A DNA stretch of 64,000 nucleotides, from contig JAHBUS010000005.1 in NCBI GenBank assembly GCA_019637955.1, forward strand, positions 1-64,000, written 5' to 3'. The translations under genes and the position numbers were made by a program. The stretch is from Pseudobdellovibrionaceae bacterium (GTDB taxonomy: Bacteria; Bdellovibrionota; Bdellovibrionia; Bdellovibrionales; Bdellovibrionaceae). Positions 7,508 through 15,544 of the stretch are shown here, piece after piece (position 1 is the first letter of the stretch; every line of letters begins with the position of its first letter). A model generated the notes under the pieces. That model saw nothing but the letters and a program-made list of their open reading frames with translations, had not been told where the DNA came from and did not search any database.

Positions 7508-7825
7508 ATGGATCAACAACCGCTCGCCGTGTGGCTTCTTAATTCGGAGGTGATTGGAGCGTCAGCGTTCCGCCTTTACTTCATTTTCTTAGGAGCAAAA
7601 ACGGCTCACCCAGAAAGACGGTCTCATCACTTTACCCGAGGGGATCTAGCCCGACTGACCAAGTTATCCGCCAACACTTTAAAAAAAGGACTTCAAGAAT
7701 TGAAGACCTTAAACATAGTTCTCTTAGATTCATTCGATTTACAAAGGACTATGTTCATAGTGAATGATGTGAAGGATTATAATTGGACAGAGATCAAGCG
7801 AAGACAGGGACTCGTCAATAATTGA
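7508..7825 (+). CDS. Winged-helix-like small protein
   Basis: A 105-residue protein with a helix-turn-helix-like region at about 45-80: FTRGDLARLTKLSANTLKKG, then LQELKTLNIVLLDS. This resembles the winged helix of small replication or transcription regulators (GntR/replication initiator style). A clear CGGAGG precedes the ATG. It follows the structured region 7200-7495, which it may bind or be controlled by. No replication catalytic domain is present. The fold is a tentative reading of the pattern. Confidence 0.6.
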   Translation: MDQQPLAVWLLNSEVIGASAFRLYFIFLGAKTAHPERRSHHFTRGDLARLTKLSANTLKKGLQELKTLNIVLLDSFDLQRTMFIVNDVKDYNWTEIKRRQGLVNN

Positions 7826-7956
7826 GAGGGTCGCAGGATTTGCGGAGGATTTTAAATCATTCGGGCAATTAGGTAGGGTTATTACATATAAAAAATGGCT
7901 TTTCGTCGTTCATCAATTTTTGCTGACCTCCATCACATTTAGATTTTGGAGGTTAT

Positions 7957-8199
7957 ATGTCTGAAGATCTTTTCTCATTCTTTATTGTTCCCGAGACTCC
8001 CGATCTCGATTTCAAAAATCCAAAACGCTACACGGTATTCCGCAAGTTCTCGGATGAACTGATCGCCGTGGTCTCTTATGATTGGAACGGCGACGGCTTT
8101 CGAATTCGCTACGAGGTTGATCTACCACGCTGGGAGCAGGATCAACTTGTGGCTGAAGCAAAGACGCTCGGGCGTTGGCTTTTTAAACCTGATTTATAG
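7957..8199 (+). CDS. Small hypothetical protein (80 aa)
   Basis: An acidic protein with a strong ribosome binding site (TTGGAGGTTAT), like that of the SMR gene in the same island. It has alternating short strands (YTVFRKFSDELIAVVSYDW, FRIRYEVDLPRW) and a C-terminal helix. The size and charge resemble phage-encoded inhibitors or antirestriction-type proteins, but no known family is recognised and this is speculation. Confidence 0.55.
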   Translation: MSEDLFSFFIVPETPDLDFKNPKRYTVFRKFSDELIAVVSYDWNGDGFRIRYEVDLPRWEQDQLVAEAKTLGRWLFKPDL

Positions 8200-8300
8200 A
8201 CCTTAAACCATCAAAAAACTGACCGTCTCAAATAGAAAATAGGACCGGACTAGACCTGTATTGCGCGATATAATTATCCGATAAGCCCTCGGGAGTATTT

Positions 8301-9620
8301 ATGTCGGATATTGAAAAAAAAGAAGACCAGCAATCAATCACAGAGCCATCGTCATCAGGCGAAAAGTTCGAGCATGGAAAGCTGATCGAGCCGTACATTT
8401 ACAACTGCCGAAATAAGAAAAAATTAAAGCACTATGATGTTCATTTTTATTTGGTCATCAATGGTCGCCAAGTCAATCGCAAGAAAGCCAACATCAAAGG
8501 TATTCAGAGCGCACGGAATACTTTAAAGGAGTTTCAACAAGAACTCTGGCAATTGCGACTAAAAGCAAAAAATAATGATCGAAAATGGAAAGACGCTAAA
8601 GAACGCGCTTACCGCCGAATTGAAATCAAAGTTGAAAATCGTGGCGACACTTCCGTCGAACTCGAAGACATAAAAGGCACTTTGGAAAAACACACGAAAA
8701 AATGGGACGACATTTGGTTAGGCGATTTAACTCGCATGATGATTCAAGACCATATCGAAACTCTGAAAAACGAAAAAGGGCAACCTTTAGCACCGTCAAC
8801 GAAGATTAAAATTTTTGGTTATATCAGTCGCATTTTTGACCACAATGATTGGACGAAACACAACAACCCTGCACGAGGACTCAAGCCCTATGCGTGGCGA
8901 GATATTCAAAAGAATAGAAAAATTGAAGTCGGATTGACTCACGAGGAAGTTTATCGACTCATCGAGCATGTCAGACAGAAAGATTTAGAATGGGCTTTAG
9001 TTATTTCTTTTTCCTATTTTCTTGGCGCAAGATCCGCCGAACTTTTTGCACTACGATTTGAAAACATAGTCAGAGATAAAAACGGCGAACCTGAAAAGAT
9101 AAACATTTCTCATAGCTGGGCATGGAAAAAGAAAGCTCTTAAAAAGCCAAAGAATGGCGAAGCTCGCACCGTCATGCTCAGCCAAGACATGATTGAGTTG
9201 ATTAAACTCATCGAGAAAAATAAGTTTGATGAATTTTTTATTTTGCCTCGCATTCCCGAATGGAAGAATGGAAAAGCATCGACGGTGATCCGCAAGTATT
9301 TAGAGGAACTTAAAATTATCAAGCCTGAAGCAGAGCGAGAAAAGATAAAAAAAGCTGATCGCAGGGACTCGAAAGACTGGTTTCGATTTCATGACATGAG
9401 AGCAACTATGATCAGCTTGGCTTTGGATAAAAACAATCCGCTTAAAGCGGTTGCCCATCAAGTGGGACATCTTAGTTTGCAGAGCACGAACAGGTATTTG
9501 CGAACCACAGAAGAAGAAGTGCAAAAGGCAGTCGTTAATTCGCTCGGATTTGATAGTTTTAAGCGTCCCGCTGGCGTCGAAGACATGGCAAAACACCGAG
9601 CGAAAAAGAAAAAATCTTAA
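8301..9620 (+). CDS. Tyrosine recombinase / integrase of the ssrA island
   Basis: A 439-residue phage-type integrase. The catalytic domain (about 210-430) shows the first arginine in FLGARSAELFALRFE, HDMRATMISLALDK for the His-X-X-Arg pair, VGHLSLQSTNRYL for the second histidine and the tyrosine nucleophile. The N-terminal part contains arm- and core-binding domains. It lies about 660 bp from the 3' end of ssrA, a common target of tyrosine integrases, so it most likely mediates integration there. GGGAG upstream supports the start. It ends 3 bp from a convergent Xre gene. Confidence 0.93.
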   Translation: MSDIEKKEDQQSITEPSSSGEKFEHGKLIEPYIYNCRNKKKLKHYDVHFYLVINGRQVNRKKANIKGIQSARNTLKEFQQELWQLRLKAKNNDRKWKDAKERAYRRIEIKVENRGDTSVELEDIKGTLEKHTKKWDDIWLGDLTRMMIQDHIETLKNEKGQPLAPSTKIKIFGYISRIFDHNDWTKHNNPARGLKPYAWRDIQKNRKIEVGLTHEEVYRLIEHVRQKDLEWALVISFSYFLGARSAELFALRFENIVRDKNGEPEKINISHSWAWKKKALKKPKNGEARTVMLSQDMIELIKLIEKNKFDEFFILPRIPEWKNGKASTVIRKYLEELKIIKPEAEREKIKKADRRDSKDWFRFHDMRATMISLALDKNNPLKAVAHQVGHLSLQSTNRYLRTTEEEVQKAVVNSLGFDSFKRPAGVEDMAKHRAKKKKS

Positions 9621-9622
9621 AT

Positions 9623-10048
9623 CTATTTTTGAACCAACTGAAGCCGACGAGTTGCCATACTGGTTTCAATGTAGTTAAGAATGAAGCTTAGCTCCTGCTC
9701 GTTCAATTTCGGCAGGGCTTCGACAATCAATTCCTGCGGAGTGAATTTTTCGCCGTAGCGGATACACTTCTCGCTAAAACGCTTGCGATTAGACACACCA
9801 TATAGCTTGATGATCCGATCTAAAAAGCTACCCCTCGGCAAATCCATACGACCCTGCTCAATTTGCGATATTAGCGAGTCGGAGCATCCCATTTTTTCAG
9901 CCACTTCACGCATTGATAGCCCAAGCTCACGCCGTAAGTGTTTAAGCGTTCGAGCTTCCTTGGTGAGCTTCACATCATAAGATCTGCTCTTTGGCAGAGA
10001 TCTTTTTGCCTTTGGTTTTTTAGGCGTATCACCACTATTCTCACTCAT
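9623..10048 (-). CDS. Xre-family repressor next to the integrase
   Basis: A 141-residue protein. A basic N-terminal tail is followed by an HTH_3 domain at about 34-90 (LKHLRRELGLSMREVAEKMG, CSDSLISQIEQGRMDLPRG). A C-terminal helical tail (about 105-141) may serve dimerisation. It is convergent with the integrase. Upstream of its start is a perfect 10-bp inverted repeat (10065-10092), the likely operator, so the protein probably controls its own expression and island functions. Confidence 0.85.
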   Translation of the reverse strand: MSENSGDTPKKPKAKRSLPKSRSYDVKLTKEARTLKHLRRELGLSMREVAEKMGCSDSLISQIEQGRMDLPRGSFLDRIIKLYGVSNRKRFSEKCIRYGEKFTPQELIVEALPKLNEQELSFILNYIETSMATRRLQLVQK

Positions 10049-10064
10049 TAAAAACCTCGATTTT

Positions 10065-10092
10065 AAGCTACATATTTATAAGTATGTAGCTT
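10065..10092. promoter_or_regulatory. Probable operator of the Xre repressor
   Basis: AAGCTACATA and TATGTAGCTT are perfect reverse complements around an 8-nt centre, 17 bp upstream of the start of the Xre gene. This position suits autorepression. Confidence 0.55.
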
Positions 10093-10281
10093 CATATTAC
10101 CTGAGGTCATATGAAAAGATAGTGGACTAAAATATTCATCTATTTTTGAAGCATTGGATATATTGCCTAAAAATCTAATAAGTTATTAAAATCATTATTA
10201 AATTAATAATTCGGAGTATTAGAAAAGAAAATACGCCCCTCTCGTCAAATCTAATATATTAGTTTTAATAAAAGAGGAGTA

Positions 10282-10632
10282 TGGTGGAGGCGGAGGGAAT
10301 CGAACCCTCGTCCGCAAGCGATCCGCGATCAGGCGCTACATTCTTAGTTCTTGTTTTAAGTTGGGTGTTCCGGCTTCCAAGAACAAAATCCGGCTCACCC
10401 CTTCCCAAGGAAACTCTTAAGCCGGCGCCCCTCAGAAAACAGCGCCGGCCGAGACTGCATTATGACGGAGTGCTCACCAATCACAGTCCGAATCGGTGAG
10501 CTCCGCGCTGCTTAATTAAGCTGCGAGTGCGTAATCGTTGCCAATTACAAAGTGCACGTTTTTAACGAGGTCCCCATGCGCCCCGGAATGCTCCTGATGT
10601 TTCAGCACCCACGTCGAAACCAGGTCGCCCCC
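10282..10632 (-). ncRNA. ssrA: Transfer-messenger RNA (tmRNA)
   Basis: The 5' end reads GGGGGCGACCTGGTTTCGAC and the 3' end reads TTCGATTCCCTCCGCCTCCACCA in two parts. The ends pair as a 7-bp acceptor stem (GGGGGCG with CGCCTCC) beside a T-arm. The internal reading frame at 10542-10519 encodes GNDYALAA followed by TAA at 10518-10516, a typical proteolysis tag ending in ALAA. The RNA rescues stalled ribosomes and tags the nascent chain for proteases such as ClpXP and Lon, both encoded in this window. The 3' end is the insertion point of the island to the left, which restores the complete acceptor. Confidence 0.96.
10295..10307. repeat. Candidate attR of the ssrA island
   Basis: GGGAATCGAACCC in the T-arm of ssrA repeats positions 2856-2868. 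CTAA-N4-TTAGTT, seen inside the left end, recurs inside this end at 10251-10264. The integrase gene ends about 670 bp away. Confidence 0.45.
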
Positions 10633-10837
10633 ACACCGAAGAGCTTTGTTCTACCACAAATCCATAAACAGATGTTTTGCTGATTTCTGAAGGTTGTTGC
10701 GCTGCAGCTCATGACAGAAAATCGCGGTTTTGCTTACAAGCTGAGCACTTGACAGTTTCTTGATACATTTAAGAGGCAGGGTCAATTTGTCACGAAAACC
10801 ACAAGGAATAAGGGGTTTATCAACGTCTTCCCCAAAG

Positions 10838-10953
10838 TTATCCACATTATGCCGTTTCAGAAAGCAGCTTATTTTCATTTTCTGACATGGAAATGACATT
10901 CAAGCGGGGCCCTTGTGACACCAACTAGACCTAGGCCTAGAAAGTTATCCACA
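10838..10953. promoter_or_regulatory. Two DnaA-box-like sites between ssrA and the TIGR02147 gene
   Basis: TTATCCACA occurs at 10838-10846 and 10945-10953, both preceded by AAAG, in the 357-bp gap upstream of ssrA. This is the strong DnaA-box consensus. A 10-bp palindrome CTAGGCCTAG lies between them (10931-10940). There is no dnaA or dnaN in the window, so a DnaA-responsive promoter or titration site is more likely than an origin. I see no gene in this gap. Confidence 0.5.
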
Positions 10954-10989
10954 TCGTTTTGCGCGCTGGCCGGACCCCCTAAGTCGGGA

Positions 10990-11964
10990 TTACTTTGCTC
11001 GGTTCGTTACGGGAAACAGCTGCAGATTGAGCTGGTAAACCCGCTCTCCCTTAGAGGTCATTCGCTTCACCGAGTTTTCTTTTTGAACCGCTTTTCGCAT
11101 CTGACGAAGCTTAAAGCGAAGCTCTTCAAACTCCCCTTGAGTCAGCGTCAAGGTCGCGGTTCCGAACTCACGCTCGGTAGGTGAATCTTGAAACAAGCTC
11201 TCCATCCCAAGGTACATGAGCTGCGATTGCAGCTTGCGCACCAAAGCCACAGGGATCTCTTCGGGCGAGTCGATCAGCGAGCGGGTCTTATGCAAAGCCC
11301 CCGTCGTCTCGTTGAGCTCCACCTCTTTGGTGTCGATCAGCGAGCGCAGGGCTTGCTGGATCTCTTCGGTCGAGGCTTTCTTGCGCAAAAGATCGCGCAA
11401 GTTGTCCATGTTAAATTTGACGCCTTCTTGATCGATCATTGAGTACAAGATCCACGTGATCCAGCTCGGGATCTTCTCCCAAGTTTTGCGGTCGATCTCA
11501 CCACTTTTCAGTTTCATGTTCACGCGGTGATCGGCGAGATCTTTCAAAAGCATATTGCGCTCAGCCGGATCCGACGACTGGTTGTAAAGAACCAGCATTT
11601 TGAAATCGGTCGTCTCGTCTTTGCTCATGCCCATGGCTTTAGCGAACTTGCCCATCATATCGGGCGAGAGGTTGCGTTTGCCTTCGATGATCATACGCAG
11701 GTAATTGGGCGACTTGATGTTGGCGGCAGCCGAGAACATCGCGTAGCTGTAAGGACGCAGGTCCTTTTTGGTCATCTCACGTTTGAAGTTGTAGAAGTCT
11801 TCAAGAAGCTTGCGGTAGTCCATATACTCCGAAACAACGGGCTGAACCAAAATGTGCGGCATCTCGTTCATCAGCGCTTTGGCCGAGGCCAAGGCTTCGG
11901 CGGCCAGACGCGCCGGCGTGGGCTGCGAGGTGCTCTCTTCTTTGCTGAATCCAGTTGTTTCCAT
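10990..11964 (-). CDS. TIGR02147-family regulatory protein
   Basis: A 324-residue soluble protein of the TIGR02147/DUF4423 family, which is expanded in Bdellovibrio relatives and Fibrobacter. The family start is visible: YRKLLEDFYNFKRE, then PYSYAMFSAAANIKSPNYLR and IIEGKRNLSPDMMGKFAKAM (about 55-115), an HTH-like region. A helical region (about 150-230) and a C-terminal domain with LTLTQGEFEELRFKLRQM follow. I choose the ATG at 11964, behind AAGGGGA; one 10 codons upstream is possible. Its function is not known beyond likely transcriptional regulation. It stands alone. Confidence 0.82.
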   Translation of the reverse strand: METTGFSKEESTSQPTPARLAAEALASAKALMNEMPHILVQPVVSEYMDYRKLLEDFYNFKREMTKKDLRPYSYAMFSAAANIKSPNYLRMIIEGKRNLSPDMMGKFAKAMGMSKDETTDFKMLVLYNQSSDPAERNMLLKDLADHRVNMKLKSGEIDRKTWEKIPSWITWILYSMIDQEGVKFNMDNLRDLLRKKASTEEIQQALRSLIDTKEVELNETTGALHKTRSLIDSPEEIPVALVRKLQSQLMYLGMESLFQDSPTEREFGTATLTLTQGEFEELRFKLRQMRKAVQKENSVKRMTSKGERVYQLNLQLFPVTNRAK

Positions 11965-12099
11965 GCTGTCCCCTTCTTGAGTGTCCGTGTTCATTCATGG
12001 TCAGAAGTTTTCGGCCACGAAGCAAACACAAAATTGCGGGCTTTCAGCCGAAGCCATTGAAACCAACCAACAACTTCCTAACTCAAAGCCCGCTTAAAA

Positions 12100-13083
12100 C
12101 TAACGAAGCAAGCGAACCGTGATGTCGTCGATGATCACCTGCGACGCATCCAGTTGCAGAGTTTGCAGATCACGCCCGATGGTGCGCGCACCGGTCAGAC
12201 GGATGTTGTACTGCCCACCACCAACGGCAGGATTGAGTCCACCGATGACTTGTCCATTCACCAAAACAGTCACGGTGGCGAGCTGCTGCGGGTTCAGCGC
12301 GCGGGCGCGAACCACCACATCAACAACCGTTGAACCCACGTTTTGACCCAGGTTCAAATCGCGCAGCAAGTGAAAGCGCTCATTGTAGATCGCGCGGTTC
12401 ACCGGCAGACGTGCTTGGTACTCTTGCTGACCAGGCACCGGCGGGCGCGGACCAGGGCCGGGGCCAGGACCAGGTCCCGGGCCAGGGCCGTTGTTGCCAC
12501 GCACGCGAACGTGCAAGACGATCGTGCGCAGTTGCAGGCGGCCTTGCGTATCGAGATCGATGCGCACTTGACGGTCTAAACGCGCCGGGCGATTGGGACG
12601 CAAAACCACTTGGCCCCAAACATTGTCCACGCGGTCTTCAGTGAAGCCGTTCACCAAGAGCATCAAAGCGCCGCGGCGGTTTTGCTCGTAAGCTTCAACG
12701 GTGATTTGCTCGAGCTCACCGAACATCACATCACGCATGTCTTGCGGTGAGAGCAAACGGTCGATCGCGAGGCGTTCGTTGCGAACATCGCGGTTCACGT
12801 AAATGACTTTTTGAATGACGCGCTCACCGACTCCCGGAGGAGGCATCGGAGGACGCGGCGGTGCGGGCGGAGGCGCCGGCGGGCCGGGAGGACGAGGAGG
12901 CTCGGGAGGTCGGCCAGGTCCATGACCAGGGCCACCGGGGCCACCGGGACCGCCGGGTCCACCTGGTCGACCGGGTCCAAACCCTGGGCCGCGTGGTGCC
13001 GGATTGCCCCCTTGAAACTGCGCTTCCGCGATCGAACTGAGCGCCGCGAATGCCACTGCAACTACTAGAAGTGCCTTCTTCAT
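12100..13083 (-). CDS. Secreted Gly/Pro-rich protein with duplicated domain
   Basis: A 327-residue secreted protein. The signal peptide is MKKALLVVAVAFAALSSIAEA. A low-complexity Gly/Pro/Arg linker runs to about residue 85. Two related domains of about 90 residues follow, joined by a second GPGP linker. Domain 1 has VIYVNRDVRNERLAIDRLL and LMLLVNG; domain 2 has LPVNRAIYNERFHLLRDL and VTVLVNGQVIGG. The repeated VNR-NER-LL-VNG pattern shows an internal duplication. The upstream extension of the frame is ignored because the ATG at 13083 has a GGGGGG ribosome binding site and starts the signal peptide. No family is recognised; a periplasmic or surface structural role is possible. Confidence 0.8.
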   Translation of the reverse strand: MKKALLVVAVAFAALSSIAEAQFQGGNPAPRGPGFGPGRPGGPGGPGGPGGPGHGPGRPPEPPRPPGPPAPPPAPPRPPMPPPGVGERVIQKVIYVNRDVRNERLAIDRLLSPQDMRDVMFGELEQITVEAYEQNRRGALMLLVNGFTEDRVDNVWGQVVLRPNRPARLDRQVRIDLDTQGRLQLRTIVLHVRVRGNNGPGPGPGPGPGPGPRPPVPGQQEYQARLPVNRAIYNERFHLLRDLNLGQNVGSTVVDVVVRARALNPQQLATVTVLVNGQVIGGLNPAVGGGQYNIRLTGARTIGRDLQTLQLDASQVIIDDITVRLLR

Positions 13084-13325
13084 TTTAAAACCCCCCAAAG
13101 TCGTTTCGAGTCTTGGTCCCCTGGGCGCAAAACGCGCCGATAGGGTCCTATTGAGCAATAGGAAGGCCAACCATCTCGAAGCTAAAGCGGCACCATCGTG
13201 CGCAGCAGCAAACCCCAAAGGCTCCCTATAATGAATGCACGCGCCCCTCCCCTCACTTCGATCTGTTCAAGCTCTCGGCTATAACCGCAACGATCAAAAT
13301 CAAAATGAAGATCCCTGGAGGGTTT

Positions 13326-13922
13326 ATGACTAAAGCAATCTTGCTCGTGGCTTCAATTCTTGTCGCGGCTCCCGCCGTGAGGGCCGAATCCAAAGCCGAA
13401 ACAATTCAAAAACTGTTCGACCGCGGGACCGCGGCCACCACCGAACAACTCATCGGCGCTTATGCGGGTCGCTGCTTCCGCACCGATGGTGGTCCTCCGA
13501 CCGCAAATCCCGATGAGCCGTTTGGCATGCTCTATGTCGCTCGCGAAATCGAAGGCAAACCTGACGCGAACGCTGGGCCGCTTTTTCCGAAGCCCGAAAA
13601 AACGATCAAAGCCAATCTTTGGTATGAAGGCGAGCGTGCGAAGAAGGGCTACGAAGATTTCTCTGAGAAAAAAGCCATCGAGGCGTTTAAAAACAATTCG
13701 CTCAAATCAACCAACATGACTCTCGGTGCAACCGAAGCCTCGTTCAACAACGTCTACACGCAGTACTACAGCGATGAGTATTACCAGTACGAGACCGGCA
13801 AGTGGAACGTCGCTTACCGCGCGCGTTGGAGCGAAAATTACTTGGTGGTTTTAGGTTCGGATCAGGGCGACAAAGATCAAAAAGTCAAAATCGCCTGCTA
13901 CTTCTATAAAAAGCTTCAGTGA
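13326..13922 (+). CDS. Secreted hypothetical protein
   Basis: A 198-residue protein with a clear signal peptide (MTKAILLVASILVAAPAVRA, then ESKAE). The ATG at 13326 has GGAGGG at the right distance, so the upstream ATG at 13305 is not used. The mature protein is a mix of helices and aromatic-rich strands (YTQYYSDEYYQYETGKW, YRARWSENYLVVLG) with two cysteines. No domain is recognised. The divergent neighbour is also secreted. Confidence 0.75.
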   Translation: MTKAILLVASILVAAPAVRAESKAETIQKLFDRGTAATTEQLIGAYAGRCFRTDGGPPTANPDEPFGMLYVAREIEGKPDANAGPLFPKPEKTIKANLWYEGERAKKGYEDFSEKKAIEAFKNNSLKSTNMTLGATEASFNNVYTQYYSDEYYQYETGKWNVAYRARWSENYLVVLGSDQGDKDQKVKIACYFYKKLQ

Positions 13923-13944
13923 TTCGCTTAACCCCAAAAAAGAT

Positions 13945-13992
13945 GTGACCCCACCTTCTTCAGCCAACGTGCAAAAGAGAAAGTGGGGACAC
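13945..13992. repeat. Imperfect inverted repeat between convergent genes
   Basis: GTGACCCCACCTT and AAGTGGGGACAC match as an inverted repeat at 10 of 12 positions with about 23 nt between. It sits between two converging genes and could be a bidirectional terminator or a copy of a REP-like family. Confidence 0.5.
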
Positions 13993-14015
13993 GGGGGGTC
14001 TGTTTTTAAAAGAGC

Positions 14016-15365
14016 TTATTGCGCCAGCGAGGATTCGAGGCGCTCGAGTTGCTGCGAGGTCATGATCCCGAGGTGCGTGCGGATAAAGGTCACGCGCAAG
14101 TTTTCTTCTTGGCCGCCCACCGCGGGACGAACCGTGAAGAGGATCGTGATTTCTTTTTTGCCGTCATTGCCGATCATGCGGAAATCCGAAATCGAATCGT
14201 GCATGTTCGACTTAAAGTCGCGGCCGTTTTCGTAATCAACCAAGTCTTCAATATGAGGATCGCGGCCGAACTCCACGTTGGTCACGATGCCGCCGCCTTG
14301 AGCGCCGAGCAAGGGACCTGAGCCCACGATCACTTCGTTTTCGTTCGACACGAGCGACATCTTCACGCCCGAGCGTCCGTTGATGATTTCGAAAGTCTCA
14401 ACCAAAACGCGGCGGAGCGAGTTGCGCTGACCGTTTTTGCGTTCGGTGTTGGCGAACATCTCAACCAAACGGTTGAATTCGCGGTTGGCTTGATTGAACG
14501 AGCGCGGAAAGCGCCAGTCAAAGTTGGCGTTTGTTTTTCGAGAAATCACGCGCACCACGGCTTTCGAACCCGGGCGGCCGATCTCCAAACGGATCGAAGC
14601 CACGAAGCAGGTGCGAACGTTGCGGTCCAAACAAACCAGCGAGCCTTTAACGCCCGAGTTGTTTTGCGCGATCAAAGCCGTTGTTCCTTCGGCGCTCAAA
14701 GTTCCGCCCAAGACCACGGTCTCGGTACGGCCACCTTTATCGCGAACAACCGACACCAACACATCGCCCGTCTCACGGTCGATGCGTGTGCGCACGCCGC
14801 GAACCGAGTTGGCCGCCGCTTGGTTGCGCGAGCGCACGGAGTCGTCGCGAACGCTGTTCATTTTTTGCGTCAAGTAGCCGCGCAGGTAATCGTCGCCGGC
14901 GCCGGTGTAAGAGGTGATGAAGTCTTCTTGCGATGTCGGGGGCAAAGTCTCACGAGGAGGAACCTGCGATCCCGGCAGCCCAGGGCCCTGCTGCTCTTGA
15001 CCGGGCGCTTGTTGCCCCGGAGTTTGGCGCGGAGGCGCGTTTTGATTGCGAGGAGGCGTTTGTCCGGGCTCGGTGGGAATCGGTGCGGGCTCGGCCCCAC
15101 CCGGAAGACCGGGGCCCTGAGAGTCTTCGCCTTCTTTAGGAGGAACTTGCGGAGCCGCCGGCTCGGTTTGTGGCTGAGTTTGACGGGGATCAACCGTTTC
15201 TGTTTGTTGACGGCTCTGTCCGGGCTCTTGACGAGGAGCTTGATTGGGAACCTGCGAACGAGGTGTCGTGCGCGGTTTGCTATCGCCATCATCTTTCTTA
15301 CCGCAAGCGACCACCATCGAAACGACGAGCACTGGCAGTAAAGCGCGAACCCACAATGTTTTCAT
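14016..15365 (-). CDS. Lipoprotein with Pro/Gln-rich linker
   Basis: A 449-residue lipoprotein. The signal sequence ends in lipobox VVAC (about 18-21). A long Pro/Gln/Gly/Thr-rich linker (about 25-145) is followed by a folded 300-residue domain of mixed strands, including a conserved-looking part with two cysteines (GSLVCLDRNVRTCFVASIRL). The linker suggests the domain spans a distance from its lipid anchor. The codon choice and base composition match the core genome. No family is recognised. Confidence 0.75.
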   Translation of the reverse strand: MKTLWVRALLPVLVVSMVVACGKKDDGDSKPRTTPRSQVPNQAPRQEPGQSRQQTETVDPRQTQPQTEPAAPQVPPKEGEDSQGPGLPGGAEPAPIPTEPGQTPPRNQNAPPRQTPGQQAPGQEQQGPGLPGSQVPPRETLPPTSQEDFITSYTGAGDDYLRGYLTQKMNSVRDDSVRSRNQAAANSVRGVRTRIDRETGDVLVSVVRDKGGRTETVVLGGTLSAEGTTALIAQNNSGVKGSLVCLDRNVRTCFVASIRLEIGRPGSKAVVRVISRKTNANFDWRFPRSFNQANREFNRLVEMFANTERKNGQRNSLRRVLVETFEIINGRSGVKMSLVSNENEVIVGSGPLLGAQGGGIVTNVEFGRDPHIEDLVDYENGRDFKSNMHDSISDFRMIGNDGKKEITILFTVRPAVGGQEENLRVTFIRTHLGIMTSQQLERLESSLAQ

Positions 15366-15544
15366 AAAAGCCTCCCGGAGCGTTCTGATCCAAATCTAAA
15401 CCAGAGCAATCCCCGCACCGGCCCGAGAGGCCGTGTAAATTTCACCTATTCGATTTGATGACAGGGGGCTGTCTAAAACTTCGTCACGGTGACGTAGAGG
15501 GGCGACGTTTGCCAAACCCCCCTTGATCAGAAATACTCCCGCCC

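Noticed and set aside
10651-10899. An 82-residue minus-strand frame between ssrA and the TIGR02147 gene
   Set aside because: It spans a DnaA box, has no ribosome binding site, and shows no domain features.
10838-10953. Chromosomal origin of replication
   Set aside because: Only two DnaA boxes, no AT-rich unwinding element beside them and no dnaA, dnaN or gyrase genes nearby.
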